NCBI RefSeq assembly: GCF_001654495.1
Contig: NZ_CP015849.1
Location: forward strand, 3,199,501 to 3,263,500
Source: Streptomyces sp. SAT1
GTDB lineage: Bacteria; Actinomycetota; Actinomycetes; Streptomycetales; Streptomycetaceae
DNA: 64,000 nucleotides
Direction: 5' to 3'
Shown here: positions 1-8,201 of the stretch, piece by piece
Position numbering within the stretch: the stretch's first letter is position 1
How the letters are laid out: the number at the start of each line of letters is the position of its first letter
Program-made: the position numbers and the translations under genes
Notes under the pieces: model-generated
The model's input: only the letters and a program-made list of their open reading frames with translations
Databases searched by the model: none
What the model was told of the DNA's origin: nothing

Positions 1-100
1 ACTCGTAGCTGTGGGCGGCGGAGGCGCTACCGGCGCCGGCCGCGGTCGCGCCGAGGACCAGGGCGGCCGTGGCGGCGAGCGTGACGAGTCTTCTGGGCAT
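1..100 (-). CDS. Secreted protein, N-terminal fragment (runs off the window)
   Basis: Only the first 33 codons are inside the window. They read as a classical Sec signal peptide: MPRRL start, a hydrophobic Ala/Val/Leu core and a likely AxA cleavage at SASAA, followed by the first mature residues HSYE. A GGGAG ribosome site lies six bases before the ATG at 98-100. The body of the protein is outside the window, so its function cannot be stated. It is divergent from the peptidoglycan-binding genes that start at 655. Confidence 0.75.
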   Translation of the reverse strand, partial: MPRRLVTLAATAALVLGATAAGAGSASAAHSYE

Positions 101-654
101 GAGGGCTCCCTTGTGCGTGGCTGGGGCTGCGCGGACCGGGGGATCCGGGGATCCGCGGCCAGACGTGAGGGCGGGCGTGAGGACGCGAGGGCGGGCACAT
201 GACCGGAAGGCGCCCTGGGGCCCTGGGGCCCTGGGGTGTGAGCGCCTCGCACGCTCGCGCGGGTGGTGACGGGGGGCGCATGACACCGCGTCACCGTCCG
301 CCGTCGGCAGGACTGTTCCACAGCGGGGACCGGCGGGCCATGGGCCGCCCGTCCCACGACGGGGCGCCCGGCGTCCCACGGCTCTGACCTGCTGTCATCC
401 AGCGGCTGCCGGCGATCTCGGGACGAGTGGCGAGGGCGGCGGTGCACGGCCGCCGCCTCCGCGGTCCGCTCGCGCCGGCCGCGGGCGGCCCCGCAGGTCA
501 GCGGCGGGACGCGTCCCAGATGGCGTCCCAGGACGCCGTTCGCACTGGTGGGACGGTGATGCCGTGGCCAAGGATGGTCGTCGCCGGCCGGCACCCCCCA
601 CTCCTTCGTCCGTCCCTCCCGGGCCCGTCCCGGGACTTCAGGGAGAGAGTTCCC
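101..654. other. Intergenic region upstream of the peptidoglycan-binding island
   Basis: This 554-base stretch separates two divergent secreted-protein genes. Open frames cross it but show no signal peptide, domain or ribosome site. I looked for a ydaO-type (c-di-AMP) riboswitch, which precedes several Streptomyces wall-hydrolase genes, and did not recognise its conserved core. Promoters for both flanking genes must lie here, but none stands out. Confidence 0.4.
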
Positions 655-1953
655 GTGCCCACAACGATCCTCCGCGCACCCGGACGTGCGGGCGGCACCC
701 GCGCCGCCGCGCTGGTGCTCGCCCTCGCCGCGGTCCTGGCCGGCCTGCTGCTCGGCCCGACGGCGGGGCAGGCCCACGCGGCGACCGACGTACGCCTGCT
801 CCAACGCGACCTGGCCGGCCTCAGCTACGCCCCGCTCAGCGGGGTCGACGGCGTCTACGGAAGCCAGACCACGGAATCGGTGCGCCACTTCCAGCGCGAC
901 AACGGCCTGGACGCGGACGGCGACGCCGGACCCGCCACCCTGTCCGCGCTCACCGCGAAGGTGAAGCAGGTGCAGAGCAAGGCAGGCACCTCCGCCGACG
1001 GCGACTACGGCACCGCCACCCTCAGCGCGGTCAAGACCTACCAGAGCGCGCACGGCCTGGACGCCGACGGCATCGCCGGTCCCCTGACCATGGGCGCGAT
1101 GAACATCGACCGCATCACCTCCAGCGGCACCGGAACCAACGCGGACACCAAGCTGCTCCAGCGCGATCTGGCGGGCCTCGGCTACCTGGCCGCGAACGGC
1201 GTCGACGGGATCTACGGCCCGGCCACCAAGGACGCCGTGCTGGCCTTCCAGAGCGACAACGCCCTGTCCGTCGACGGCTTCGCCGGACCGCAGACCGACG
1301 CCGCGCTCTCCGCGAAGGTGAAGCAGGTGCAGAGCAAGGCGGGCACCCCCGCCGACGGCGACTACGGCACCGCCACCCTCGACGCGGTCAAGACCTACCA
1401 GAGCGCACACGGCCTGGACGCCGACGGCATCGCCGGTCCCCTGACCATGGCCTCCATGGGCATCGCCCGCGAGCTGGGCGGCGGCAGCCCCGGGGGCGAG
1501 AGCGGCGGCACGCCCACCGTCCCCCCGCTGTCCGGCAGCGCCCGGGACAAGATCGTCCAGGCCGCGCGCTCCCAGCTCGGCGTGCACGAGTGGGGCGCCA
1601 ACTGCAACCCGTACGGCCCGTGCGAGGCGTGGTGCGCGCTGTTCGCCAGCTGGACCTGGCGGCAGGCCGGGATCAGCTTCAGCACCGCCTTCAGCGGCGA
1701 CTTCTACTACTACGGACGCAACCACGGCACGCTGCACAGCGGCCTGAGCGACCCGCAGCCCGGTGACGCCATCGTCTTCGGCTCCGGCCCGCAGAACACC
1801 AGCACCAGCGTGCACGTCGGCATCATCGAGAAGGCCAACGCGGACGGCACCGTCGACACCATCGAGGGCAACTCCGACGACCAGGTGATGCGCCGCCACT
1901 TCGTCCCGGCCACGCGCGGCGCCTACGCGATCGTCTCGCCCGCCGGCGCCTGA
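655..1953 (+). CDS. Secreted CHAP-domain peptidoglycan hydrolase with four peptidoglycan-binding modules
   Basis: Predicted exported wall hydrolase of 432 residues. A signal peptide (residues 1-40, ending QAHA) is followed by four PG_binding_1-like modules (about 42-290), each with the VDG.YG..T and DG.AGP motifs. A Gly/Ser linker leads to a C-terminal CHAP-type amidase/endopeptidase domain (about 300-432) with Cys327 (in EAWCALF) and His387 (in VHVGIIE) as the likely catalytic pair. The GTG at 655 is chosen because GGGAGAGAG precedes it and the signal peptide begins there; the frame is open further upstream. Modules 2 and 4 are nearly identical at DNA level, so an internal duplication is recent. 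Three smaller peptidoglycan-binding genes follow on the same strand. Known for the family: CHAP domains cut peptide bonds in peptidoglycan. The exact bond here is unknown. Confidence 0.85.
   Translation: MPTTILRAPGRAGGTRAAALVLALAAVLAGLLLGPTAGQAHAATDVRLLQRDLAGLSYAPLSGVDGVYGSQTTESVRHFQRDNGLDADGDAGPATLSALTAKVKQVQSKAGTSADGDYGTATLSAVKTYQSAHGLDADGIAGPLTMGAMNIDRITSSGTGTNADTKLLQRDLAGLGYLAANGVDGIYGPATKDAVLAFQSDNALSVDGFAGPQTDAALSAKVKQVQSKAGTPADGDYGTATLDAVKTYQSAHGLDADGIAGPLTMASMGIARELGGGSPGGESGGTPTVPPLSGSARDKIVQAARSQLGVHEWGANCNPYGPCEAWCALFASWTWRQAGISFSTAFSGDFYYYGRNHGTLHSGLSDPQPGDAIVFGSGPQNTSTSVHVGIIEKANADGTVDTIEGNSDDQVMRRHFVPATRGAYAIVSPAGA
955..1450 (+). repeat. Pair of 139-bp near-identical direct repeats inside the CHAP hydrolase gene
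   Basis: Bases 955-1093 and 1312-1450 match at all but a handful of positions, with a period of 357 bp (119 codons). Each copy encodes one complete peptidoglycan-binding module, starting AKVKQVQSKAG and ending AGPLTM. The intervening modules (1 and 3) are clearly related but more diverged. This indicates a two-module duplication or later gene conversion of one module. Confidence 0.85.
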
Positions 1954-2013
1954 CCGCGCCTCCCGCGCCCCGCGCGGTTCCGTCCTCCGTCGCACCACCG
2001 AAGGGACCCACCC

Positions 2014-2385
2014 ATGCGTCCGAAGCTCCTGGCCGCCACCGCCGGACTCCTGCTGATCACCGGCCTCGGCGCCGGACTCGGCGGCGCGACCAGCGCCTCC
2101 GCCGTCACCAGAGGCAACTACTGCGGCACTTACACCCTCGCCGAGCCCCAGGTGGCCTACGGCGACACGGGCGACGCCGTCAAGGCCGTGCAGTGCGCGC
2201 TGAACCGCAGCGTGCGGGGCACGAACCTCGCCGTGGACGGCATCTTCGGCAACCAGACCCGCGACGCGGTCGTCAGGTTCCAGGGCTGCGCGGGTCTTTC
2301 CCAGGACGGCATCGTCGGCCCGAAGACCTGGCGACAGCTGGACATCTGGAGCGACTGGGACACCCAGGCGATCTGGATCTGCTGA
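2014..2385 (+). CDS. Small secreted peptidoglycan-binding protein
   Basis: A 123-residue protein with a signal peptide (residues 1-30, ending SASA). One PG_binding_1 module follows, with VDGIFGNQT and QDGIVGPKTW as the recognisable repeats. Four cysteines in the mature part could form two disulfides, fitting an extracellular protein. The start at 2014 has an AAGGGA ribosome site. There is no catalytic domain, so it probably binds wall peptidoglycan without cleaving it. The gap to the CHAP gene is 60 bases on the same strand, suggesting co-transcription. Confidence 0.8.
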   Translation: MRPKLLAATAGLLLITGLGAGLGGATSASAVTRGNYCGTYTLAEPQVAYGDTGDAVKAVQCALNRSVRGTNLAVDGIFGNQTRDAVVRFQGCAGLSQDGIVGPKTWRQLDIWSDWDTQAIWIC

Positions 2386-2453
2386 CCGGCCCCTCCTCAC
2401 CCGGCCGGCCCCCGGGCGCGGCCCCGCTCCTCTCGGAAGGAACTCGTCCCACC

Positions 2454-2852
2454 ATGAGCAGATTCCGCAACCGCAAGACCGCCACCGCCCTCTCGCTCGC
2501 CCTGGCCGCGGCCGGTTCGCTGCTGCTGGCGGCGCCCTCGGCCCAGGCCGGTGAATACCTCGATCCGTGCCTCAACTCGGTCGGCGGGCGCACCTCGCCC
2601 AACGGCGTCTGGACCATCCCCGCCCGCGACTTCGCCCAGGGCTCGTCGGGCGTGTGCGTGAAGGAGCTCCAGTTCGACCTCGGGTCGACCATCGGGCTCG
2701 ACCCCGCCGACGGACCCGGCTTCGTCGACGGGCTGTTCGGCCCGAAGACCGACGGCTACGTCCGCCGGTTCCAGCGCGCCCACGGCCTCCAGGCCGACGG
2801 CATCGTCGGCCCGCAGACCTGGCAGCTGCTCGTCCTGCTCACCACGGACTGA
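2454..2852 (+). CDS. Small secreted peptidoglycan-binding protein
   Basis: A 132-residue protein. The signal peptide is residues 1-29 (ending AQAG). A single PG_binding_1 module contains GSSGVCVKELQ, VDGLFGPKT and DGIVGPQTW. The ATG at 2454 follows a GGAAGG site. The next gene product (2859-3278) is its closest relative in the window, sharing the G-S-T/S-G-VCV-ELQ and GFVDG-FGPKT blocks, so the two look like tandem duplicates. No catalytic domain is present. Confidence 0.8.
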   Translation: MSRFRNRKTATALSLALAAAGSLLLAAPSAQAGEYLDPCLNSVGGRTSPNGVWTIPARDFAQGSSGVCVKELQFDLGSTIGLDPADGPGFVDGLFGPKTDGYVRRFQRAHGLQADGIVGPQTWQLLVLLTTD

Positions 2853-2858
2853 TCCGCG

Positions 2859-3278
2859 GTGGCCAGGACGGACAGAGCGTCCCTGCGCGGGCGTTCGGCC
2901 GCCGTCGCTTGCGTGCTCGCAGCGGCGGCGGCGCTGGCGGGCGGCTCCGCGGCGCCCGCCAGTGCCGGCTGGGACGGCGAACTCCGCACCTGCGAGGCGC
3001 AGTACGGCTCCGAGCGGTACCTGGGCTGGGACATCCCCACGGTGGTCCTGGCCCGGGGCTCGACCGGAGTGTGCGTGCGGGAGCTCCAGGAGGAGCTGGT
3101 GGAGGCGGGCGCGGTCACCGGCACCGACCAACCAGGGTTCGTCGACGGCGACTTCGGGCCGAAGACGTACGCCGCGGTGGTCGCGTACCAGAGCCGGTAC
3201 GCGGTCCCGGGCGGCGCCGACGGCGTCGTGGGGCGCAACACCTGGCACAGCCTGATCGCCCACGTCTACTACGAGTGA
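2859..3278 (+). CDS. Small secreted peptidoglycan-binding protein (tandem paralogue)
   Basis: A 139-residue paralogue of the preceding product. It has a signal sequence with an Ala-rich core (cleavage near SAG, about residue 36) and one PG_binding_1 module with RGSTGVCVRELQ, GFVDGDFGPKT and DGVVGRNTW. The GTG start lies only six bases after the upstream stop and has no strong ribosome site of its own, so translational coupling is likely. Role by inference: wall binding outside the cell. Confidence 0.78.
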   Translation: MARTDRASLRGRSAAVACVLAAAAALAGGSAAPASAGWDGELRTCEAQYGSERYLGWDIPTVVLARGSTGVCVRELQEELVEAGAVTGTDQPGFVDGDFGPKTYAAVVAYQSRYAVPGGADGVVGRNTWHSLIAHVYYE

Positions 3279-3497
3279 CCGTACCGTCCGGCTCCCGGGC
3301 GGGTACGACGGACCTCGCCGCCGCGACGCGCGCCGCCATGGCAGCGTGTCGCGGCGGCAGTATGCTTCCTCTCGAATTTCAGGACCGGAGCACCGGGGCT
3401 GATTCGGGGGGCAGTTCCATCAACGGACCGGCGGGGGCGCCGGTCCGCCGCTGTGCCTTCGGTCCGTCCAGGTGGTCCATCAGCGAATGGGCCCGCA

Positions 3498-4541
3498 GTG
3501 AGCGAGAGCGACAGAGATCTCCCCGTATCCCCGTCTTCGCCGGATCCCGCAGCCGCGCTGCACGCGGAACTGCTGTCGCTGAAACAGCGGTCGGGGCTCA
3601 GCTACGCCCGGATCGGCACCCTCACCCACTACTCCAAGTCTTCCTGGGAACGCTGGATCAACGGGAAGCAGTTCCCGCCCCGCGGCGCGGTGGAGAGCTT
3701 CGCCGGGGCCGTGCGCACGGACGCGGGTCCGCTGCTGGAACTGTGGGAGCGGGCCGAACTGCCGCGCGCCGTCGCCGAACCCGGTCCGGAACCGGAACCG
3801 GAACCGGATCTCGCCGAGGGAGGAGGGGAATCGGCGGCATCGGAGCCGGGAACTGAGGCAGAGCCCGGAGCTGAGGCGGCCGGGCCGGAAACGGAGGCGA
3901 AGACGGAGGCCGAGCCCGGGACGGCCGGGCCGGAAGCAGAGACGGAGGCCGAGTCCGGGGCGGCCCCGGAAGCAAGCGGTGCACCGGCCTCCCTCCCCGT
4001 CGCGGATTCCGTCCGCGGGCCCCGGCGGTGGCGGTCGGCGCGGCTGATCGGTGCCGTGGCCGCGGCGTGCGCGGTGCTGGCGGCCGGGGCCTTCGCGGCC
4101 GTCCACTACGCCACGGACCGCTCGGGCGGCGGGGCGGACACCGGCAGCGGGAGCACGGCCGACACCGCCATGTCCGCGTACGCCGACCCGGTCGGCTGCA
4201 CCCGGGCCGGCTGCACGGCCAAGGACCCGGCGGCCATGGGGTGTTCACGGGACGGGCAGACGCTCGCCCTGATCCGCAACGAGGAGATGGTGATCGAACT
4301 CCGCTACAGCAGGGCGTGCGGCGCGGCCTGGGGGCGGATCACCTACGCGAAGCCCAAGGCGGTCGTCGACGTGAACAACTCCGAGGGCACCAGCGAGGCC
4401 AGCCCGGTGCACTGGGGCAACGACGTGTACTCCCCGATGACCGAACTGAGCGGCACCCAGACGGCCTGGGCGTGCGGCACCCAGCCGGACGGCAAGAGCC
4501 GTACCTGCACCGTGCACAGCCCGGTGCCCGCCGCGCACTGA
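3498..4541 (+). CDS. HTH protein with Pro/Glu linker, one membrane helix and extracytoplasmic DUF2690 domain
   Basis: A 347-residue protein with three parts. An N-terminal helix-turn-helix (about 15-80, with SGLSYARIG and SKSSWERWINGKQ) is followed by a long Pro/Glu/Ala-rich linker (about 90-170). A single hydrophobic helix (about 180-205) precedes a C-terminal region with YADPVGCTRAGC, ELRYSRACGAAWGRI and paired cysteines, typical of DUF2690. The layout suggests a DNA-binding head inside the cell tethered to a sensing domain outside, which is inference. The GTG at 3498 begins where homology-like sequence starts; a GTG at 3453 in the same frame is an alternative. The linker DNA carries a short GAACCG tandem repeat near 3787. 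It follows four peptidoglycan-binding genes and might link wall state to transcription. Confidence 0.72.
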   Translation: MSESDRDLPVSPSSPDPAAALHAELLSLKQRSGLSYARIGTLTHYSKSSWERWINGKQFPPRGAVESFAGAVRTDAGPLLELWERAELPRAVAEPGPEPEPEPDLAEGGGESAASEPGTEAEPGAEAAGPETEAKTEAEPGTAGPEAETEAESGAAPEASGAPASLPVADSVRGPRRWRSARLIGAVAAACAVLAAGAFAAVHYATDRSGGGADTGSGSTADTAMSAYADPVGCTRAGCTAKDPAAMGCSRDGQTLALIRNEEMVIELRYSRACGAAWGRITYAKPKAVVDVNNSEGTSEASPVHWGNDVYSPMTELSGTQTAWACGTQPDGKSRTCTVHSPVPAAH

Positions 4542-4594
4542 CGCCGCCGGGCGGCGGCCGAGCGGCACGGCCCCCGGATCAGAGGAGCCGCGGA

Positions 4595-4864
4595 TCAGAC
4601 GGGGCCGTGCCGCTTGCGCCGCCGCAGCCCCGAGGCGTGCAGCAGCCGCACCACCTCGCGGCTGCCGACCTCGACCGCTCCGGCGGCCACCGCGTCCGGG
4701 TAGCGGTGGGCGGGCAGGTCGTAGTGGTCGCGCTCGAAGGCGCGCTCGGGCACGCCCAGGGCGGCGGCGAAGCGGTGCAGTTCGGCGTAGGAGTCGTCGC
4801 TGACCAGGTGCGACCACAGACGGCCGTGGCCGGCCCAGGACGGCGGGTCGATGTAGACGGTCAC
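4595..4864 (-). CDS. DUF4031 domain protein
   Basis: An 89-residue protein matching the DUF4031 pattern: TVYIDPPSW at the N-terminus, LWSHLVSDDSYAELHRFAAALG, then HYDLPAHRYPDAVAAGAV. The GTG start overlaps the stop of the upstream gene by four bases (GTGA), so translation is probably coupled. Function is unknown. Small DUF4031 proteins are widespread in actinobacteria; nothing in the sequence assigns an activity. Confidence 0.75.
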   Translation of the reverse strand: MTVYIDPPSWAGHGRLWSHLVSDDSYAELHRFAAALGVPERAFERDHYDLPAHRYPDAVAAGAVEVGSREVVRLLHASGLRRRKRHGPV

Positions 4865-5244
4865 GACGACGGCTTCCCGCCGAACGCGCGGGCCAGCGCG
4901 CCCACCGGCGCGACCTTCACGCCCGCCTGCGCGCACACCCAGTGCGGGTCGGGGCCGAGTTCGGGCTCGACGTCCAGCGCGTGCGGGTCGCCGTAGCCGC
5001 ACACCGGGCACAGCGGCCAGCGGCCGTACCGCTCCAGCAGGGCGTCCTGGACGTCCTGCGCGACCAGCCCGGCCACGTACCGGGCGCCGTCCGGCCACTG
5101 CTCCACCCACCAGCGGCGCTGGACGACGGACTCCTCCACCAGCGAGACGACGTCCGCGTCGGCGACCTCACCGGCGACCAGATCGGCGAGGACCAGGGCG
5201 CGCGCGGCGTGCAGGGCCTGCTCCAGGGGGCTGAGGGATTCCAT
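4861..5244 (-). CDS. Conserved hypothetical protein with a CxxC pair
   Basis: A 127-residue protein that I do not recognise. The N-terminal two thirds look helical and acidic (MESLSPLEQALHAARA onward). The C-terminal third contains CPVCGYGDPHALD and a later C before AQAG, which could bind a metal. It shares a four-base overlap with the DUF4031 gene downstream, so the two form a small operon. It is divergent from the RpiR-type regulator at 5336. Confidence 0.6.
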   Translation of the reverse strand: MESLSPLEQALHAARALVLADLVAGEVADADVVSLVEESVVQRRWWVEQWPDGARYVAGLVAQDVQDALLERYGRWPLCPVCGYGDPHALDVEPELGPDPHWVCAQAGVKVAPVGALARAFGGKPSS

Positions 5245-5318
5245 GGCTCCATTGTGCGCATCCGGGCCGCCGGCGTGCGCGGGTGCGCCGTCGCGCACTC
5301 TTGACCGCACACCGGACA

Positions 5319-5362
5319 GAAAATATCTTTCATATGTGACCCAGGACGTGAAGGAAATTTTC
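5319..5362. promoter_or_regulatory. Two GAAA/TTTC inverted repeats around the RpiR gene start (candidate operator)
   Basis: GAAA-ATATC-TTTC occupies 5319-5331, just before the GTG start at 5336. GAAA-T-TTTC occupies 5354-5362, inside codons 7-9. Such AT-rich palindromes are rare in this genome. The position and the pairing suggest autoregulation by the RpiR protein, but this is inferred from sequence only. Confidence 0.45.
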
Positions 5363-6283
5363 GCAGGCTCGGGCACCCCCGCGGGCCTGGCCCCGCCCGC
5401 GCCCGCCGCCCTCGCCGCCAAGGTGCGCACGCTCGCGCCGTCCATGACCCGCTCCATGCAGCGCGTCGCCGAGGCCGTGGCGAACGACCCGGCCGGCTGC
5501 GCCGCCCTGACCGTCACCGGCCTCGCCGAGCTGACCGGCACCAGCGAGGCGACCGTCGTACGGACCGCCCGGCTGCTCGGCTACCCCGGCTACCGCGATC
5601 TGCGCCTCGCGCTCGCGGGCCTCGCCGCCCAGCAGCAGTCCGGCCGCGCCCCCGCCATCACGACCGACATCGCGGTGGACGACCCCATCGCCGACGTCGT
5701 CGCCAAACTGGCCTACGAGGAGCAGCAGACCCTCGCCGACACCGCCGCCGGACTGGACACGGTCCAGCTCGGCGCGGCCGTCGCCGCCCTGGCCGGGGCC
5801 CGCCGCACCGATGTGTACGGCATCGGCGCCTCCGGCCTGGTCGCCCAGGACCTCACCCAGAAGCTGCTGCGCATAGGGCTGATAGCGCACGCGCACAGCG
5901 ACCCGCACCTGGCCGTCACCAACGCGGTGCAGCTGCGTTCGGGCGACGTGGCCATCGCGATCACCCATTCGGGTTCGACGGGTGACGTGATCGAGCCGCT
6001 GCGGGTGGCCTTCGAGCGCGGTGCGACCACCGTCGCCATCACCGGCCGCCCCGACGCGCCCGTCAGCCAGTACGCCGACCACGTGCTGACCACCGCCACC
6101 TCCCGGGAGAGCGAGCTGCGCCCGGCCGCCATGTCCTCCCGGACCAGTCAACTGCTGGTCGTGGACTGCCTGTTCGTCGGCGTGGCACAGCGGACGTACG
6201 AGACGGCGGCGCCCGCGCTCGCGGCGTCCTACGAGGCCCTGGCGCACCGGCACAGCCCACGCGGCGGATCCCAGCGCTCCTGA
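5336..6283 (+). CDS. RpiR-family transcriptional regulator (HTH plus SIS domain)
   Basis: A 315-residue regulator. The N-terminal HTH_6 domain (about 20-95) contains MQRVAEAVANDP, LTGTSEATVVR and GYPGYRDLRLAL. The C-terminal SIS domain (about 125-265), which binds phosphosugars, contains DVYGIGASGLVAQDL, ITHSGSTGDVIE and AITGRPDAPVS. The GTG at 5336 is chosen because the upstream residues are not domain-like. It lies 175 bases before murQ on the same strand, which is the usual neighbourhood of MurR-type regulators. It probably senses MurNAc-6-P or GlcNAc-6-P and controls murQ, by inference from family and context. Confidence 0.85.
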   Translation: MTQDVKEIFAGSGTPAGLAPPAPAALAAKVRTLAPSMTRSMQRVAEAVANDPAGCAALTVTGLAELTGTSEATVVRTARLLGYPGYRDLRLALAGLAAQQQSGRAPAITTDIAVDDPIADVVAKLAYEEQQTLADTAAGLDTVQLGAAVAALAGARRTDVYGIGASGLVAQDLTQKLLRIGLIAHAHSDPHLAVTNAVQLRSGDVAIAITHSGSTGDVIEPLRVAFERGATTVAITGRPDAPVSQYADHVLTTATSRESELRPAAMSSRTSQLLVVDCLFVGVAQRTYETAAPALAASYEALAHRHSPRGGSQRS

Positions 6284-6458
6284 CCGGCCGCTCCGGGCCG
6301 CGCACCACTGAGCCGGTCCCCGGCCGCGGCCCCGGATCCCGGCCCGGACCGGCCCCGCGCCCGCACTGCCGGCACCGCACGCGTCGCCCGCACCGCCGGT
6401 CCGGCGCACCCTCACCGCACCCGCACCCGCACCGCACGCACGGAGAGAGCCACCCCTC

Positions 6459-7436
6459 ATGACCTCCACCTCCCCCTCCCCCTACGGCCGGCTGCGCGCC
6501 GAGCTGGAGTCGCTGACGACCGAGGCGTTCCGTCCCGAGCTGTCCGAGATCGACCGGCTGCCCACGCTGGAGATCGCCCGGCTGATGAACGCCGAGGACA
6601 CCGCCGTGCCCGCCGCCGTCGCCGAGCGGCTGCCGCAGATCGCCGCCGCGATCGACGCGGTGGCCGAGCGGATGGCGCGCGGCGGCCGGCTGATCTACGC
6701 GGGCGCGGGCACGGCCGGGCGGCTCGGGGTGCTGGACGCCTCCGAGTGCCCGCCCACCTTCAACACCGACCCCGCCCAGGTCGTCGGGCTGATCGCGGGC
6801 GGCCGTGAGGCGATGGTGACCTCGGTCGAGGGCGCGGAGGACTCCCGGGAACTGGCCGTGGAGGCGCTGGACGCCCTCGGCCTGACCGCCGACGACACGG
6901 TGGTCGGCATCTCCGCCTCCGGGCGGACCCCGTACGCGATCGGCGCGGTCGAACACGCCCGCGCGCGGGGCGCGTTGACGATCGGCCTGGCCTGCAACGC
7001 GCACAGCGCGCTGGCCGCCGCGGCCGAGCACGGCATCGAGATCGTGGCCGGTCCCGAACTCCTCACCGGCTCGACCCGGCTGAAGGCGGGCACGGCGCAG
7101 AAGCTCGTCCTGAACATGCTGTCGACGATCACCATGATCCGGCTGGGCAAGACGTACGGGAACCTGATGGTCGACGTGCGCGCCTCCAACGAGAAGCTGC
7201 GCGCCCGTTCGCGCCGCATCGTGGCGCTGGCCACCGGGGCGCCGGACGAGGAGATCGAGCGGGCGCTGACGGCCACCGACGGCGAGGTGAAGGACGCCAT
7301 CCTGGTGCTGCTCGCCGGGGTCGACGGACCGACGGCGGCCCGTCTGCTCACGGAGTCGGCCGGCCATCTGCGCGCCGCGCTGGCGGCACCGGACGCACGC
7401 GGCCCGGAGACCGGCCGCGGCGTCCCCGCGGTCTAG
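6459..7436 (+). CDS. murQ: N-acetylmuramic acid 6-phosphate etherase
   Basis: A 325-residue cytosolic enzyme that cleaves the D-lactyl ether of MurNAc-6-P to give GlcNAc-6-P and lactate during peptidoglycan recycling. Family marks are visible in order: TEAFRPELSEIDRLPT and LEIARLMNAED near the N-terminus, YAGAGTAGRLGVLDASECPPTF (SIS domain), GISASGRTPYAIGA, and ELLTGSTRLKAGTAQK followed by NMLSTITMIRLGKTYGNLMVD. Length is usual for MurQ. The ATG follows GGAGAGAG. The RpiR regulator is immediately upstream. The product can feed NagA encoded at 22475. Confidence 0.95.
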   Translation: MTSTSPSPYGRLRAELESLTTEAFRPELSEIDRLPTLEIARLMNAEDTAVPAAVAERLPQIAAAIDAVAERMARGGRLIYAGAGTAGRLGVLDASECPPTFNTDPAQVVGLIAGGREAMVTSVEGAEDSRELAVEALDALGLTADDTVVGISASGRTPYAIGAVEHARARGALTIGLACNAHSALAAAAEHGIEIVAGPELLTGSTRLKAGTAQKLVLNMLSTITMIRLGKTYGNLMVDVRASNEKLRARSRRIVALATGAPDEEIERALTATDGEVKDAILVLLAGVDGPTAARLLTESAGHLRAALAAPDARGPETGRGVPAV

Positions 7437-7579
7437 GGTCTGTCCGAAGACTCGATGCCCCGGCCCCGCCCTGGGGCCCGGTGCCGATCTAGGACGCGAT
7501 CTGACCTACATCGGCCCTACCGTGGTGCACGCACGAGGAACACGGGACAGGACACCACGGACACCACGGAGGGCCGGCC

Positions 7580-8137
7580 ATGACCGAGAACACGCAGAAC
7601 GAGACCGCGCGCACCGACCGGACGGCCGTCACCGGCGAACGCGCGGACCTGCTGGCGGCGCTGGCCAAGCAGCGCCACTTCCTGACCTTCCCCGCCCGCG
7701 GCCTCACCGACGAGGAGGCCGGGCGGCGCACCACGGTCAGCGAACTGTGTCTGGGCGGCCTGATCAAGCACGTCACCGCGGCCGAGCGCGCCTGGACGGC
7801 CTTCATCGAGCAGGGCCCCTCCGCGATGCCCGACTTCTCCGCGCTGACGGAGGCGGACTTCGCCCGGCGGGCCGACGAGTTCCGCATGCTGCCCGGGGAC
7901 ACGCTGGACGGGGTGCTGGCCGCGTACGCGGAGGTGGCGCGCAGGACGGACGAGCTGGTCGCGTCCCTGCCCGACCTGGACGCCGACCACCCGCTGCCCA
8001 AGGCGCCCTGGTACGAGCCCGGCGCGCGCTGGTCGGCCCGCAGGGTGCTGCTGCACATCATCGCGGAGACCGCGCAGCACGCCGGGCACGCCGACATCGT
8101 CCGCGAGGCCCTGGACGGCGCGAAGAGCATGGGCTGA
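7580..8137 (+). CDS. DinB-family protein (DUF664 type)
   Basis: A 185-residue four-helix-bundle protein of the DinB/DUF664 superfamily. Visible marks are TERADLL-like helix 1, GGLIKHVTAAERAW (metal-binding His), and the closing HIIAETAQHAGHADIVRE with two His residues. These three histidines are the expected metal site. Many actinobacterial members act as thiol-dependent (mycothiol) transferases, but the substrate here is unknown. The ATG is at 7580 after GGAGGGCCGGCC. Confidence 0.8.
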   Translation: MTENTQNETARTDRTAVTGERADLLAALAKQRHFLTFPARGLTDEEAGRRTTVSELCLGGLIKHVTAAERAWTAFIEQGPSAMPDFSALTEADFARRADEFRMLPGDTLDGVLAAYAEVARRTDELVASLPDLDADHPLPKAPWYEPGARWSARRVLLHIIAETAQHAGHADIVREALDGAKSMG

Positions 8138-8201
8138 AGAGCAGTGGCCGAGGCCCGGGGGCCGGCGCCCGGGGCCGGTGAGGTGTGCGACGCTGGCCGG
8201 T

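Noticed and set aside
101..654. c-di-AMP (ydaO) riboswitch before the CHAP hydrolase
   Set aside because: Long leader and gene type fit, but the conserved core blocks could not be found by eye; a covariance-model search with RF00379 would settle it.
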